DNA of 37,402 bases from assembly GCA_002304945.1 (NCBI GenBank), contig DBPQ01000039.1:30800-68201 (forward strand). Reading direction: 5' to 3'. A program made the position numbers and the translations under genes. Under the pieces are notes generated by a model. It was given only the letters and a program-made list of their open reading frames with translations. It searched no databases and was not told the origin of the DNA. Below, one piece after another: positions 8,948 through 14,727 of the stretch. The number at the start of each line of letters is the position of its first letter. Within the stretch, counting starts at the first letter, position 1. Origin of the DNA: Actinomycetales bacterium UBA1416 (lineage in GTDB: Bacteria; Actinomycetota; Actinomycetes; Actinomycetales; Actinomycetaceae).

Positions 8948-9336
8948 TTCCCCTCTCCCGCCGAGACGATGGACCGGGTGCCCACGCTGATGTAGACGGT
9001 GGCCTCTGCGGGCACCATACCGAGGCTGCGGGCCCGTTGCCGGAGCTCGGACGGCGAGCCGAGCGAATCGAGCCGGGCCTGGAGCTCCGCCTCGGTCTCC
9101 CGCAGCTGGGAGAGTTCGATCTGCTGCACGTGGACGCGGTGCGAGGAGACGGCCATCGACGTGTTGAGGAGCAGCGCCGTGACGAGCGCGGTCAGGAGGA
9201 CCGTGAGGCAGAGCGTGAGGAAGGGTACAAGCGAGCGGGACGGCTCGGGAGAGCGCACGACGTGGAGGCGGGGCCGCCAGGCCGCGCGCGGCTGCTCGGC
9301 GGACCTGGGGGCGGTGGCGCGGGCGGCGGTGGTCAT
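8944..9336 (-). CDS. ftsL: FtsL-like bitopic division protein
   Basis: Small protein of 130 residues with a basic cytoplasmic tail, one membrane segment at about 37-59 (LVPFLTLCLTVLLTALVTAL) and a periplasm-side leucine-rich coiled coil at about 68-100 (QQIELSQLRETEAELQARLD), the topology of FtsL/DivIC. It lies between rsmH and ftsI, the standard place of ftsL. Sequence conservation in this family is poor, so the call rests on topology and position. FtsL links FtsB/FtsQ to the FtsWI synthase and takes part in activating it. ATGA overlap with rsmH at one end and GTGA overlap with ftsI at the other imply tight co-translation. Confidence 0.88.
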   Translation of the reverse strand: MTTAARATAPRSAEQPRAAWRPRLHVVRSPEPSRSLVPFLTLCLTVLLTALVTALLLNTSMAVSSHRVHVQQIELSQLRETEAELQARLDSLGSPSELRQRARSLGMVPAEATVYISVGTRSIVSAGEGK

Positions 9337-10286
9337 GGTGTTCCCCCGGGGATTCTCTCGGCAGCGCGGAGCCGAACCGAGGAGGACCTCGGGTTGGCGG
9401 CGATCTCGGTCTCGTCCGCGAGCTCGGCGCCGCGGGTGAGGAGTCGGAAGGTCGGGCGGTGCTCGTCGAGTTCCGGGAGTCCCGGAGGAGCGGACGACGT
9501 GGACCGCCGGTGGAGTTCCTGCTTCACGATCCGGTCCTCGAGCGAGTGGTAGGAGAGGATGACGATCCGCCCACCGGGCAGGAGGGCGTCGAGTGCGGCG
9601 GGCAGAGCGTCCGCGAGGATCTCCAGCTCGCGGTTCACGGCGATCCGGAGCGCCTGGAAGGTGCGCTTGGCGGGATTCCCACCGTGGCGGCGGGCAGCTG
9701 CGGGTATCGAACGGCGGACGATGTCCACCAGCTCTCCCGAGCGCTCGATCCGGTGGTCCGCACGCACCCGCACGATCTCGCGGGTGATGCGGGCGGCGAA
9801 GCGTTCCTCGCCGAAGCGGTGGAGGATGGTCCGGAGCTCGGACTCCGGAGCGCGCGCGAGCAGGTCGGCGGCGCTCTCCCCGCTGGAGGGGTCCATCCGC
9901 ATGTCGAGCGGGGCATCCTGGCCGTAGGAGAATCCGCGGTCCGTCTCGTCCAGCTGGAGCGAGGAGACCCCGAGGTCCATGAGGACCGCCTCCACGCCCT
10001 GCCCTGCGACCTCCGCGATCCGGTCGTAGGTGGTCCGCACGGCGCGGAACCTCTCCCGGTGGGAGGCGAGGCGGGCGGAGGCGAGTGCGATGGCCTCGGC
10101 ATCCCGGTCGATCCCGATCACGCGGGCGGCGGGGATCTCACGGAGGACCAGCTCACTGTGCCCTCCCATGCCGAGCGTCGCGTCGACGAGCGTGCCGCCA
10201 TCGGCGAGCGCGGGACGCAGCAGGTCGAGGCACCGGGCGGCGAGCACCGGGACGTGGCGCTCGGCGGCGGTCCTCGCTCCGTTCAC
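9333..10286 (-). CDS. rsmH: RsmH (MraW), 16S rRNA m4C1402 methyltransferase
   Basis: S-adenosylmethionine-dependent N4-methyltransferase for C1402 of 16S rRNA, 317 residues. Visible motifs are HVPVLAARCLDLL at the N-terminus, DATLGMGGHSELVL (SAM loop), GIDRDAEA, MDLGVSSLQLDETDRGFSY, PLDMRMD, and SYHSLEDRIVK near the C-terminus, all diagnostic of the family. The GTG at 10286 is preceded by GAGGAGG about 7 nt upstream, which fixes the start; the frame remains open further upstream. It follows mraZ after a 128-nt gap that contains a short hairpin but no convincing separate promoter, so it is probably read from the mraZ promoter. Confidence 0.96.
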   Translation of the reverse strand: MNGARTAAERHVPVLAARCLDLLRPALADGGTLVDATLGMGGHSELVLREIPAARVIGIDRDAEAIALASARLASHRERFRAVRTTYDRIAEVAGQGVEAVLMDLGVSSLQLDETDRGFSYGQDAPLDMRMDPSSGESAADLLARAPESELRTILHRFGEERFAARITREIVRVRADHRIERSGELVDIVRRSIPAAARRHGGNPAKRTFQALRIAVNRELEILADALPAALDALLPGGRIVILSYHSLEDRIVKQELHRRSTSSAPPGLPELDEHRPTFRLLTRGAELADETEIAANPRSSSVRLRAAERIPGGTP

Positions 10287-10335
10287 GGGTGTCCTCCTCG
10301 GGTTCAGGTGGTGGTCGGAAGGCCCTCCTCCTCCC

Positions 10336-10357
10336 GACCAGGACTCCCCCCCTGGTC
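10336..10357. other. Short hairpin in the mraZ-rsmH gap
   Basis: A perfect 7-bp inverted repeat, GACCAGG (10336-10342) and CCTGGTC (10351-10357), with an 8-nt loop lies in the 128-nt gap between mraZ and rsmH. On the transcribed strand no U-run follows, so it is a weak candidate for a terminator; it could be an RNA processing or stability element. No other gene or promoter is convincing in this gap. Confidence 0.4.
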
Positions 10358-10414
10358 TGGCGCCGGGGAAGTGCGTCAGACCATGGCGAGAGACCTCATC
10401 GGGTGAGGCGCCGG

Positions 10415-10846
10415 TCAGAAGATCCCGGGGATCACCTCCTCGGCGGTGCTCGAGTACTCCTCCTCCTGCTCGGAGACGAACGTGTGCCAGGCCCGCGCAT
10501 CCCAGATCTCGACGCGGCTCCCCGCCCCGATCACCGCGACGTCGCGTTCCAGCCCGGCGTACTGGCGCAGCCCGGCGGGGATGGTGATCCGCCCCTGCTT
10601 GTCGGGAACGTCGTCCGTGGCACCCGAGAGGAACATGCGCAGGTGGTTGCGGGAGGTCCTCGCGGTGACCGGGGTGTCGCGCAGTTGCTCGTGCAACCGC
10701 TCGAACTCCCGCATCGGGAACACGTAGACGCACCGTTCCTGACCACGTGTGAGAACGAGACCGGCGGAGAGCTCGTCCCGGTACTTCGCGGGGAGGATGA
10801 GGCGGCCCTTCTCGTCGAGGCGCGGCTCGTGGGTTCCGAGGAACAT
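10415..10846 (-). CDS. mraZ: MraZ, transcriptional regulator of the dcw cluster
   Basis: DNA-binding protein of 143 residues, the usual MraZ length, with two AbrB/SpoVT-like swapped-hairpin halves. Each half carries the D-x-x-G-R signature: DEKGRLILPAKYRDEL near residue 11 and DKQGRITIPAGLRQYAGL in the second half. The ATG at 10846 begins MFLGTHEPRLDEKGR, the canonical MraZ start, and has GGAGGAGG 6-7 nt upstream; longer starts are rejected. MraZ forms ring-shaped oligomers that bind tandem repeats with 10-bp period in its own promoter and repress the operon in characterised bacteria. Exactly such repeats (GTGGAG every 10 bp) lie just upstream, so autoregulation is strongly indicated. Confidence 0.97.
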   Translation of the reverse strand: MFLGTHEPRLDEKGRLILPAKYRDELSAGLVLTRGQERCVYVFPMREFERLHEQLRDTPVTARTSRNHLRMFLSGATDDVPDKQGRITIPAGLRQYAGLERDVAVIGAGSRVEIWDARAWHTFVSEQEEEYSSTAEEVIPGIF

Positions 10847-10879
10847 GCGGTGCCTCCTCCCACTCCGGCCCTGTGTTGG

Positions 10880-10905
10880 CTCCACATTACTCCACTTCCC
10901 TCCAC
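10880..10905 (-). promoter_or_regulatory. MraZ operator: three GTGGAG repeats at 10-bp period
   Basis: On the minus strand GTGGAG occurs three times with N4 spacers (plus-strand CTCCAC at 10880-10885, 10890-10895 and 10900-10905). Spacing of exactly one helical turn matches known MraZ boxes. The repeats fill the spacer and -10 region of the mraZ promoter, so binding would block RNA polymerase. Confidence 0.88.
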
Positions 10906-10911
10906 CGTCAA
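10884..10911 (-). promoter_or_regulatory. Promoter of mraZ and the dcw operon
   Basis: On the minus strand TTGACG (10911-10906) is separated by 16 nt from TAATGT (10889-10884), a good vegetative sigma-factor promoter. Transcription would begin near 10877, giving a leader of about 30 nt with the mraZ Shine-Dalgarno site. The spacer consists almost entirely of MraZ repeats. Confidence 0.82.
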
Positions 10912-10963
10912 CCGACACACCGCCGAAGAAGCTGGGTTCTCGCCGCGAACAAGCAGGTCAGAG

Positions 10964-10985
10964 GAGGTGGTGGAATGTGGAGCGG
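10964..10985 (+). promoter_or_regulatory. Diverged inverted copy of the MraZ operator
   Basis: On the plus strand GTGGTG (10967-10972), GAAT, GTGGAG (10977-10982) repeats the 10-bp pattern of the mraZ operator in opposite orientation. Over 21 positions this segment matches the minus-strand operator (10879-10899) at 17 positions, including the shared AATGTGGAGC core. Centre-to-centre distance to the main operator is about 83 bp, close to eight helical turns. No gene reads rightward from here. A second MraZ site is an inference. Confidence 0.45.
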
Positions 10986-11049
10986 ATGGTGGCGACGCGA
11001 GTGCAGCGAAGCGACCGACGGGGCCTGCGACAGGGTCCTGACACAGCGA

Positions 11050-11077
11050 ATCCCCCCGCCGTCAGCGGCGGGGGGAT
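11050..11077 (-). terminator. Strong GC-rich hairpin after the DUF3040 gene
   Basis: Perfect 12-bp inverted repeat: ATCCCCCCGCCG (11050-11061) and CGGCGGGGGGAT (11066-11077) with a 4-nt loop, 33 bp beyond the DUF3040 stop and upstream of the mraZ promoter. It lacks a U-run, as is common for actinobacterial terminators. It would insulate the dcw promoter from upstream read-through. The 138 bp between it and the mraZ promoter hold no gene I can support. Confidence 0.8.
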
Positions 11078-11110
11078 CGTGGTGGGGTGGTCAGGTGCGA
11101 CGTGGAGCGG

Positions 11111-11467
11111 TCAGGAGTGACCGTCCCGGCGCTTCTCCCAGCGCTCCTGCTGGCGGTCCATGAAGCCGCTCGTGCTGCGCGGGGCCTTCGCCGTTCCGGG
11201 GGCGCGGGTGCCGCCCGACTGCGTGGTGGCGTAGAGCACGCCACCGAGCATGCCGACGAAACCGAGGATGCCGAGCCACACCTGGGTGGTCGCGACACCG
11301 GCGACGAGGACGCCGAGGCCGACGATGGTGCCGAGCACGCCGATCGACAGCTTCTTCACGTCGATCCGCCCCCGTGAGGAGAGGGACTTCTCCAGCCCGG
11401 GATCTGCGTCACGCAGGTGCTGTTCCATCTGAGCAAGCACGCGCTGCTCGTATTCCGACAACGGCAT
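11111..11467 (-). CDS. DUF3040 small membrane protein
   Basis: Protein of 118 residues of the actinobacterial DUF3040 family, of unknown function. The N-terminus MPLSEYEQRVLAQMEQHL followed by DPGLEKSL is the family signature; two membrane segments lie at about 41-58 and 62-80 (VLGTIVGLGVLVAGVATT and VWLGILGFVGMLGGVLY), and the tail is basic and hydrophilic, ending in FMDRQQERWEKRRDGHS. The ATG at 11467 has GGAGGAGG at a good distance and its own promoter (11505-11532). The location between dinB and mraZ recurs in actinobacteria, which hints at an envelope role, but this is inference from context only. Confidence 0.9.
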   Translation of the reverse strand: MPLSEYEQRVLAQMEQHLRDADPGLEKSLSSRGRIDVKKLSIGVLGTIVGLGVLVAGVATTQVWLGILGFVGMLGGVLYATTQSGGTRAPGTAKAPRSTSGFMDRQQERWEKRRDGHS

Positions 11468-11504
11468 TGCGCCCTCCTCCCGCCCGAGATGTTGTGGTGA
11501 TCAC

Positions 11505-11532
11505 AGGATAGATCCCCGAGACCCGGTTGCAA
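11505..11532 (-). promoter_or_regulatory. Promoter of the DUF3040 gene
   Basis: Minus-strand TTGCAA (11532-11527) and TATCCT (11510-11505) with a 16-nt spacer lie between the dinB stop and the DUF3040 start. The predicted transcript start near 11498 leaves a leader of about 30 nt containing the GGAGGAGG ribosome site. Confidence 0.6.
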
Positions 11533-11556
11533 AAGCGGGGGTGCGTGAAGATCTCC

Positions 11557-12774
11557 TCACGCGTCCCGGCGCGGGGTGAGCAGGGATGCCGGGGCGAGGG
11601 CGCCCGCACCGAAACGGCTCCCGATCTCGTCCATCGCACGCTCGGCCCGGTGCGGGTTCTCCGATGCGCCCATGGTCCACTGGAAGCCGGAGGACGCGAC
11701 GCTCACGAGGTCGTCGGCCCGGACCCCCACCAGCCGGACACCCGAGGGTGGAACCCGGACGTCGTCGAACAGGGCCCGGGCAACCGCCGCGAGGTCCGTG
11801 CCCACCTGGCTGGGCGCGGGCAGTGAGCGCGCCCGTGTGATCGTCGTGAAGTCCGCGAACCGCACCTTGACGGTCACCCGCGACGCCTCGAGGCCGGCCG
11901 CGCGCAGCCGGCGCCCGCACTCGTGCGACTGGGCGAGGAGGGTCCGGCTCACCTCTGCACGGTCCGTCACGTCGAGGGGGAACGTCGTCTCCGTTCCCAC
12001 CGACTTCTCGGAGCTCTCGGGCTCGACGCGACGCGGGTCGCGCCCCCATGCCAACTCGGTGAGGCGCCGGGCCTGGGCGGGCCCTGTCCAGCGCTCGAGG
12101 GCCGCGACCGGGGTGTTGGCCACCTGCTCCACCGTCCGGATCCCCTTCGCGGCGAGGATCGCCTCGGTCCGGTTCCCGACGCCCCACAGCGCGCCGACCG
12201 GGAGCGAGTGGAGGAACTCCACCGTCCGCGCCTCCGGCACGAGGAGCAGGCCGTCCGGCTTGGCCGACGACGACGCGAGCTTGGCGACCTGCTTGGTCGA
12301 GGAGATGCCCACCGAGGCCACCACGCCGACCTCGCCGCGGATCCTGGCCCGGATGATCTCGCCGATCCGCGTGGGTGGCCCGAGACGCCGCCGCGCCCCG
12401 GCGACGTCGAGGAAGGCCTCGTCGATGCTGACCTGCTCGACAATCGGCGTGACGGAGGCGAGCACCGCCATGACCTGGCGGGACACCTCGACGTACCGCT
12501 CGCGGCGCGCGGGGAGGAAGACCGCTTCCGGGCAGAGCCGGCGGGCCTGCCCGACGGGCATGGCGGCGTGGATCCCGTGGGCGCGGGCCTCGTAGGTCGC
12601 GGACGTCACCACGCCGCGCGGCCCGCCACCGACGACGACGGGCCGTCCCACGAGCTCCGGCCGCTCGAGGAGTTCCACCGCGGCGAAGAAGCTGTCCATG
12701 TCGACGTGCAGGATCACGCACCCGGCGTCGTCGTCACCCCAGTCGCGGCGGACGGGGCGTGGCCCTCTGGACAT
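11557..12774 (-). CDS. dinB: DNA polymerase IV (Y-family, translesion)
   Basis: Error-prone DNA polymerase of 405 residues. The fingers/palm motifs are complete: ILHVDMDSFFAAVE (first catalytic Asp, about 22-35), SATYEARAHGI with the conserved Tyr-Arg, SIDEAFLDV (catalytic Asp-Glu, about 115), SVGISSTKQVAKLAS, and GVGNRTEAILAAKGIRTVEQ helix-hairpin-helix in the thumb; the little-finger domain follows. The start is GTG/ATG-clear: ATG at 12774 with GAGGTGAGG about 5 nt upstream. I see no SOS box in front of it. It diverges from the next gene across only 35 bp, where the two -10 hexamers overlap. A terminal clamp-binding peptide is not obvious. Confidence 0.95.
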   Translation of the reverse strand: MSRGPRPVRRDWGDDDAGCVILHVDMDSFFAAVELLERPELVGRPVVVGGGPRGVVTSATYEARAHGIHAAMPVGQARRLCPEAVFLPARRERYVEVSRQVMAVLASVTPIVEQVSIDEAFLDVAGARRRLGPPTRIGEIIRARIRGEVGVVASVGISSTKQVAKLASSSAKPDGLLLVPEARTVEFLHSLPVGALWGVGNRTEAILAAKGIRTVEQVANTPVAALERWTGPAQARRLTELAWGRDPRRVEPESSEKSVGTETTFPLDVTDRAEVSRTLLAQSHECGRRLRAAGLEASRVTVKVRFADFTTITRARSLPAPSQVGTDLAAVARALFDDVRVPPSGVRLVGVRADDLVSVASSGFQWTMGASENPHRAERAMDEIGSRFGAGALAPASLLTPRRDA

Positions 12775-12793
12775 TCCTCACCTCCCCCGACCA

Positions 12794-12803
12794 AGGCTAG
12801 CGT
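12794..12803. promoter_or_regulatory. Overlapping divergent -10 hexamers (dinB / methyltransferase)
   Basis: The 35-bp divergent gap contains AAGGCTAGCGTT. Read rightward, TAGCGT (12798-12803) lies 6 nt before the ATG at 12810, as expected for a leaderless mRNA. Read leftward, TAGCCT (12799-12794) lies about 20 nt before the dinB start, leaving room for its Shine-Dalgarno site. The two hexamers share the central TA step, the layout of a symmetric bidirectional promoter. No good -35 is seen on either side. Confidence 0.55.
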
Positions 12804-12809
12804 TGGGCC

Positions 12810-13595
12810 ATGGGAACGAGGACCGCAGAGGCGACCTGGCCGGCGGGTCCGGTGCACACCGGCGAGGCGGAGGTCTCGCTCCGGGCGGTGGGACCGCGAC
12901 AGGTGGTGCTCGTCATCGACGGGATGGAGTCCTCCTTCCACGATCTCGACGATCCCTCCCACCTCGAGTTCGAGTACATGCAGCACGCCGACGCGATCCT
13001 CGCCGTCACCCACGGCACCGGCACCCCGGTACGCGCGCTGCACCTCGGGGGTGCCGGCTGCTCGCTGGCCACCGCGTGGGACGCGACGCGCCCGGGAAGC
13101 GCACAGCTCGCCATCGAGTGGGACGCGGAACTGGCCCGCCTCGTCCGCGAGTGGTTCCCCCTGCCACGCTCGCCCCGCCTCCGGATCCGCCACGGGGACG
13201 CTCGCGCCGCCCTCGACTCATTCCCTCCCGGTCGCTGGGACGTCGTGGTCCGGGACGCGTTCGTCCACTCCCTGGTGCCCGACCACCTGCGCGACGCCGG
13301 AGCGGCGTCGGCGGCACGCCGCACCCTCGCCGAGAGCGGCGTCTACGTCGTGAACCTCGCGGACACGCCGCCGCTGCGGTCCGCCCGCGAGGAGGTCCGG
13401 ACGCTACGGGCGGTGTTCGCACACGTGGTGATGGTGGTCGACCCCGCCATCATGCGGGGCCGCCGGTACGGCAACGTCGTCGTGGCAGCCTCTGACAGTC
13501 CCATCGACGACGTCGCCCTGGCGAGACGGGTGCGGGCGCTGCCGCTCCCGGCCCGGGTGGTGGCCGGGGAGGACCTCAGCCGGTTCGGGGGCTGA
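12810..13595 (+). CDS. Spermidine-synthase-like class I methyltransferase-fold protein
   Basis: Protein of 261 residues with the spermidine synthase/SAM-methyltransferase Rossmann fold. An N-terminal beta region ends with SSFHDLDDPSHLEFEYMQHADAIL, resembling the substrate entrance of spermidine synthases (with H-L-x-F/Y-x-Y-x-Q/H), then ALHLGGAGCSLATAW (nucleotide loop, about 71-85), AIEWDAELARLVREWF (acidic end of strand 2) and RHGDARAALDSFPPGRWDVVVRDAF. The catalytic D-x-x-D of true polyamine synthases is not clear, and no polyamine genes are nearby, so the substrate is unknown; many actinobacteria carry such a gene annotated as spermidine synthase or fused MFS relatives. Probably leaderless. 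It ends directly against the PAC2 stop codon. Confidence 0.8.
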   Translation: MGTRTAEATWPAGPVHTGEAEVSLRAVGPRQVVLVIDGMESSFHDLDDPSHLEFEYMQHADAILAVTHGTGTPVRALHLGGAGCSLATAWDATRPGSAQLAIEWDAELARLVREWFPLPRSPRLRIRHGDARAALDSFPPGRWDVVVRDAFVHSLVPDHLRDAGAASAARRTLAESGVYVVNLADTPPLRSAREEVRTLRAVFAHVVMVVDPAIMRGRRYGNVVVAASDSPIDDVALARRVRALPLPARVVAGEDLSRFGG

Positions 13596-14513
13596 TCACT
13601 CCTCGTCGTCGCGGCCCGCAAGATCGGCGAGGAAGGCCTCGGCGGCGGCGCCGATCTCGTCGGCCGTCGGGACGCCGTCGGCGGTGTCGGGGCCGGTCAC
13701 GACGCCGGGCAGCGACCGGACGAAGGAGTCGTACTGGTTCTCCAGTGCGGTGACGAGTGCCATCACCTCGGGCTGGTCGCGGATCTGCTCGGCGATCTCC
13801 GCGCCCTGGCGTGCCGCGGCAGCCTCGAGTTCGCCGACAGGCAGGGCCAGTCCGGCGTGCTGGGCGACGCGGCGGACCAGGGCTGCGGCCGCCGGGGGGA
13901 ACGGGCTGCCCGCCAGGTAGTGCGGCACGGCGGCGGTGATGCCGAGCGCCCGGTGCCCCTGCCGGCCGAGGCGGTACTCGAGCAGGCCGGAGATGTGGCC
14001 CGGGACCTGGATGGTCCCGAAGAGATCCGGCTGCTCGCCGATCATGTCCCTGCTGGTCGCGTGCATGGTGAGCTGGATCGGCCGGGTGTGCGGCACGCCC
14101 ATCGGGATTCCCTGCACCGAGACGGTCGACTCCACGCCGAAGCGCTCCAGCAGCGAGATGACCTCGGCGGTGAAGCGGTTCCACTGGAGATCCGGCTCGG
14201 GACCGTGCAGCAGGAGGAGTGCCCTGCCCTCGTCGTCACGCAGCAGGTCGATGGCGATCTCCGGTTCGGCGTAGTCGGTGAACCGCCAGTCCTCGAAGAC
14301 CATGTGGGGCCGGTGCTGGCGGTAGTTGACCAGGTGGTCCGGGTCGAACGTGGCGATCCGCTCGTGCTGCAGCGAGTCCATGAGGTGTTCGGAGAAGAGC
14401 ATGGCGGCATGCCCCGCGTCCATCGGCGAGTGCGTCGCGTTGATGAGCACGGGGACCGAGCCGAGAGCCTCGGCCGCGGGCGTGAGGCGCACGAAGTCAT
14501 GATCGTCGTTCAC
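13596..14513 (-). CDS. PAC2-family protein
   Basis: Protein of 305 residues of the PAC2 family (proteasome assembly chaperone 2-like, common in actinobacteria, function unknown). Family features seen are VPVLINATHSPMDAGHAA near residue 20, FDPDHLVNYRQHRPHMVFE (the D-x-D-x-[LY]-x-D-Y/N-R-x-x-R-P signature), LLLLHGPEPDLQW, the loop GIPMGVPHTRPIQLTMHAT and VPHYLAGSPFPPAAAAL. The GTG at 14513 has AAGGAG 7 nt upstream and is preferred over longer options. The C-terminal 80 residues are acidic and helical. The gene is convergent with the methyltransferase with no intergenic base (TGA at 13593-13595 abuts TCA at 13596-13598). Confidence 0.88.
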   Translation of the reverse strand: MNDDHDFVRLTPAAEALGSVPVLINATHSPMDAGHAAMLFSEHLMDSLQHERIATFDPDHLVNYRQHRPHMVFEDWRFTDYAEPEIAIDLLRDDEGRALLLLHGPEPDLQWNRFTAEVISLLERFGVESTVSVQGIPMGVPHTRPIQLTMHATSRDMIGEQPDLFGTIQVPGHISGLLEYRLGRQGHRALGITAAVPHYLAGSPFPPAAAALVRRVAQHAGLALPVGELEAAAARQGAEIAEQIRDQPEVMALVTALENQYDSFVRSLPGVVTGPDTADGVPTADEIGAAAEAFLADLAGRDDEE

Positions 14514-14600
14514 GGTGTTCTCCTTCCATCCTCCACAACGCGCCGGATGCCCCCAATCATTCCCGCGCCCGGAACCACCCCCGGCCCTGCCACCCCGCCC

Positions 14601-14653
14601 CACGGCTACCCATGACCACGGCAACCCCCGATCACGGCAACCCCCGACCACGG
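14601..14653. repeat. 16-bp tandem repeat upstream of the helicase gene
   Basis: Three full units and a partial one: CACGGCTACCCATGAC (14601-14616), CACGGCAACCCCCGAT (14617-14632), CACGGCAACCCCCGAC (14633-14648) and CACGG (14649-14653). Units 2 and 3 differ by one base. The array sits 25-77 bp before the helicase -10 element in the 214-bp divergent gap with the PAC2 gene. It may be a regulator-binding array or simply a slippage product. Confidence 0.85.
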
Positions 14654-14677
14654 TGGCGCCTGCCCCGCCCGCTGATG

Positions 14678-14683
14678 GATAAT
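14678..14683 (+). promoter_or_regulatory. -10 element of the HelD/HelR-type helicase gene
   Basis: GATAAT at 14678-14683 is the best -10 in the gap; transcription from about 14690 would give a leader of about 38 nt including GGAAGGG before the GTG at 14728. No good -35 is seen; the 16-bp tandem repeat lies immediately upstream, which would fit an activator-dependent promoter. Confidence 0.45.
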
Positions 14684-14727
14684 GGGTGGCCGCATTCGCG
14701 TGGATGCGCCGAGCGGAAGGGACATGC

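Noticed and set aside
10382..10405. Seven-codon minus-strand frame (MRSLAMV) between mraZ and rsmH
   Set aside because: No ribosome site and no link to the hairpin that would suggest a leader peptide.
10975..11163. Plus-strand 62-codon frame with GAGGAGG 7 nt before its ATG
   Set aside because: The purine run belongs to the inverted MraZ-like operator, the product is Trp/Arg/Gly-rich without family features, and the frame reads through the terminator and antisense into DUF3040.
14514..14727. Rifamycin-associated element before the helR-like gene
   Set aside because: No long GC-rich palindrome of that kind is visible; only the 16-bp direct repeats are present.
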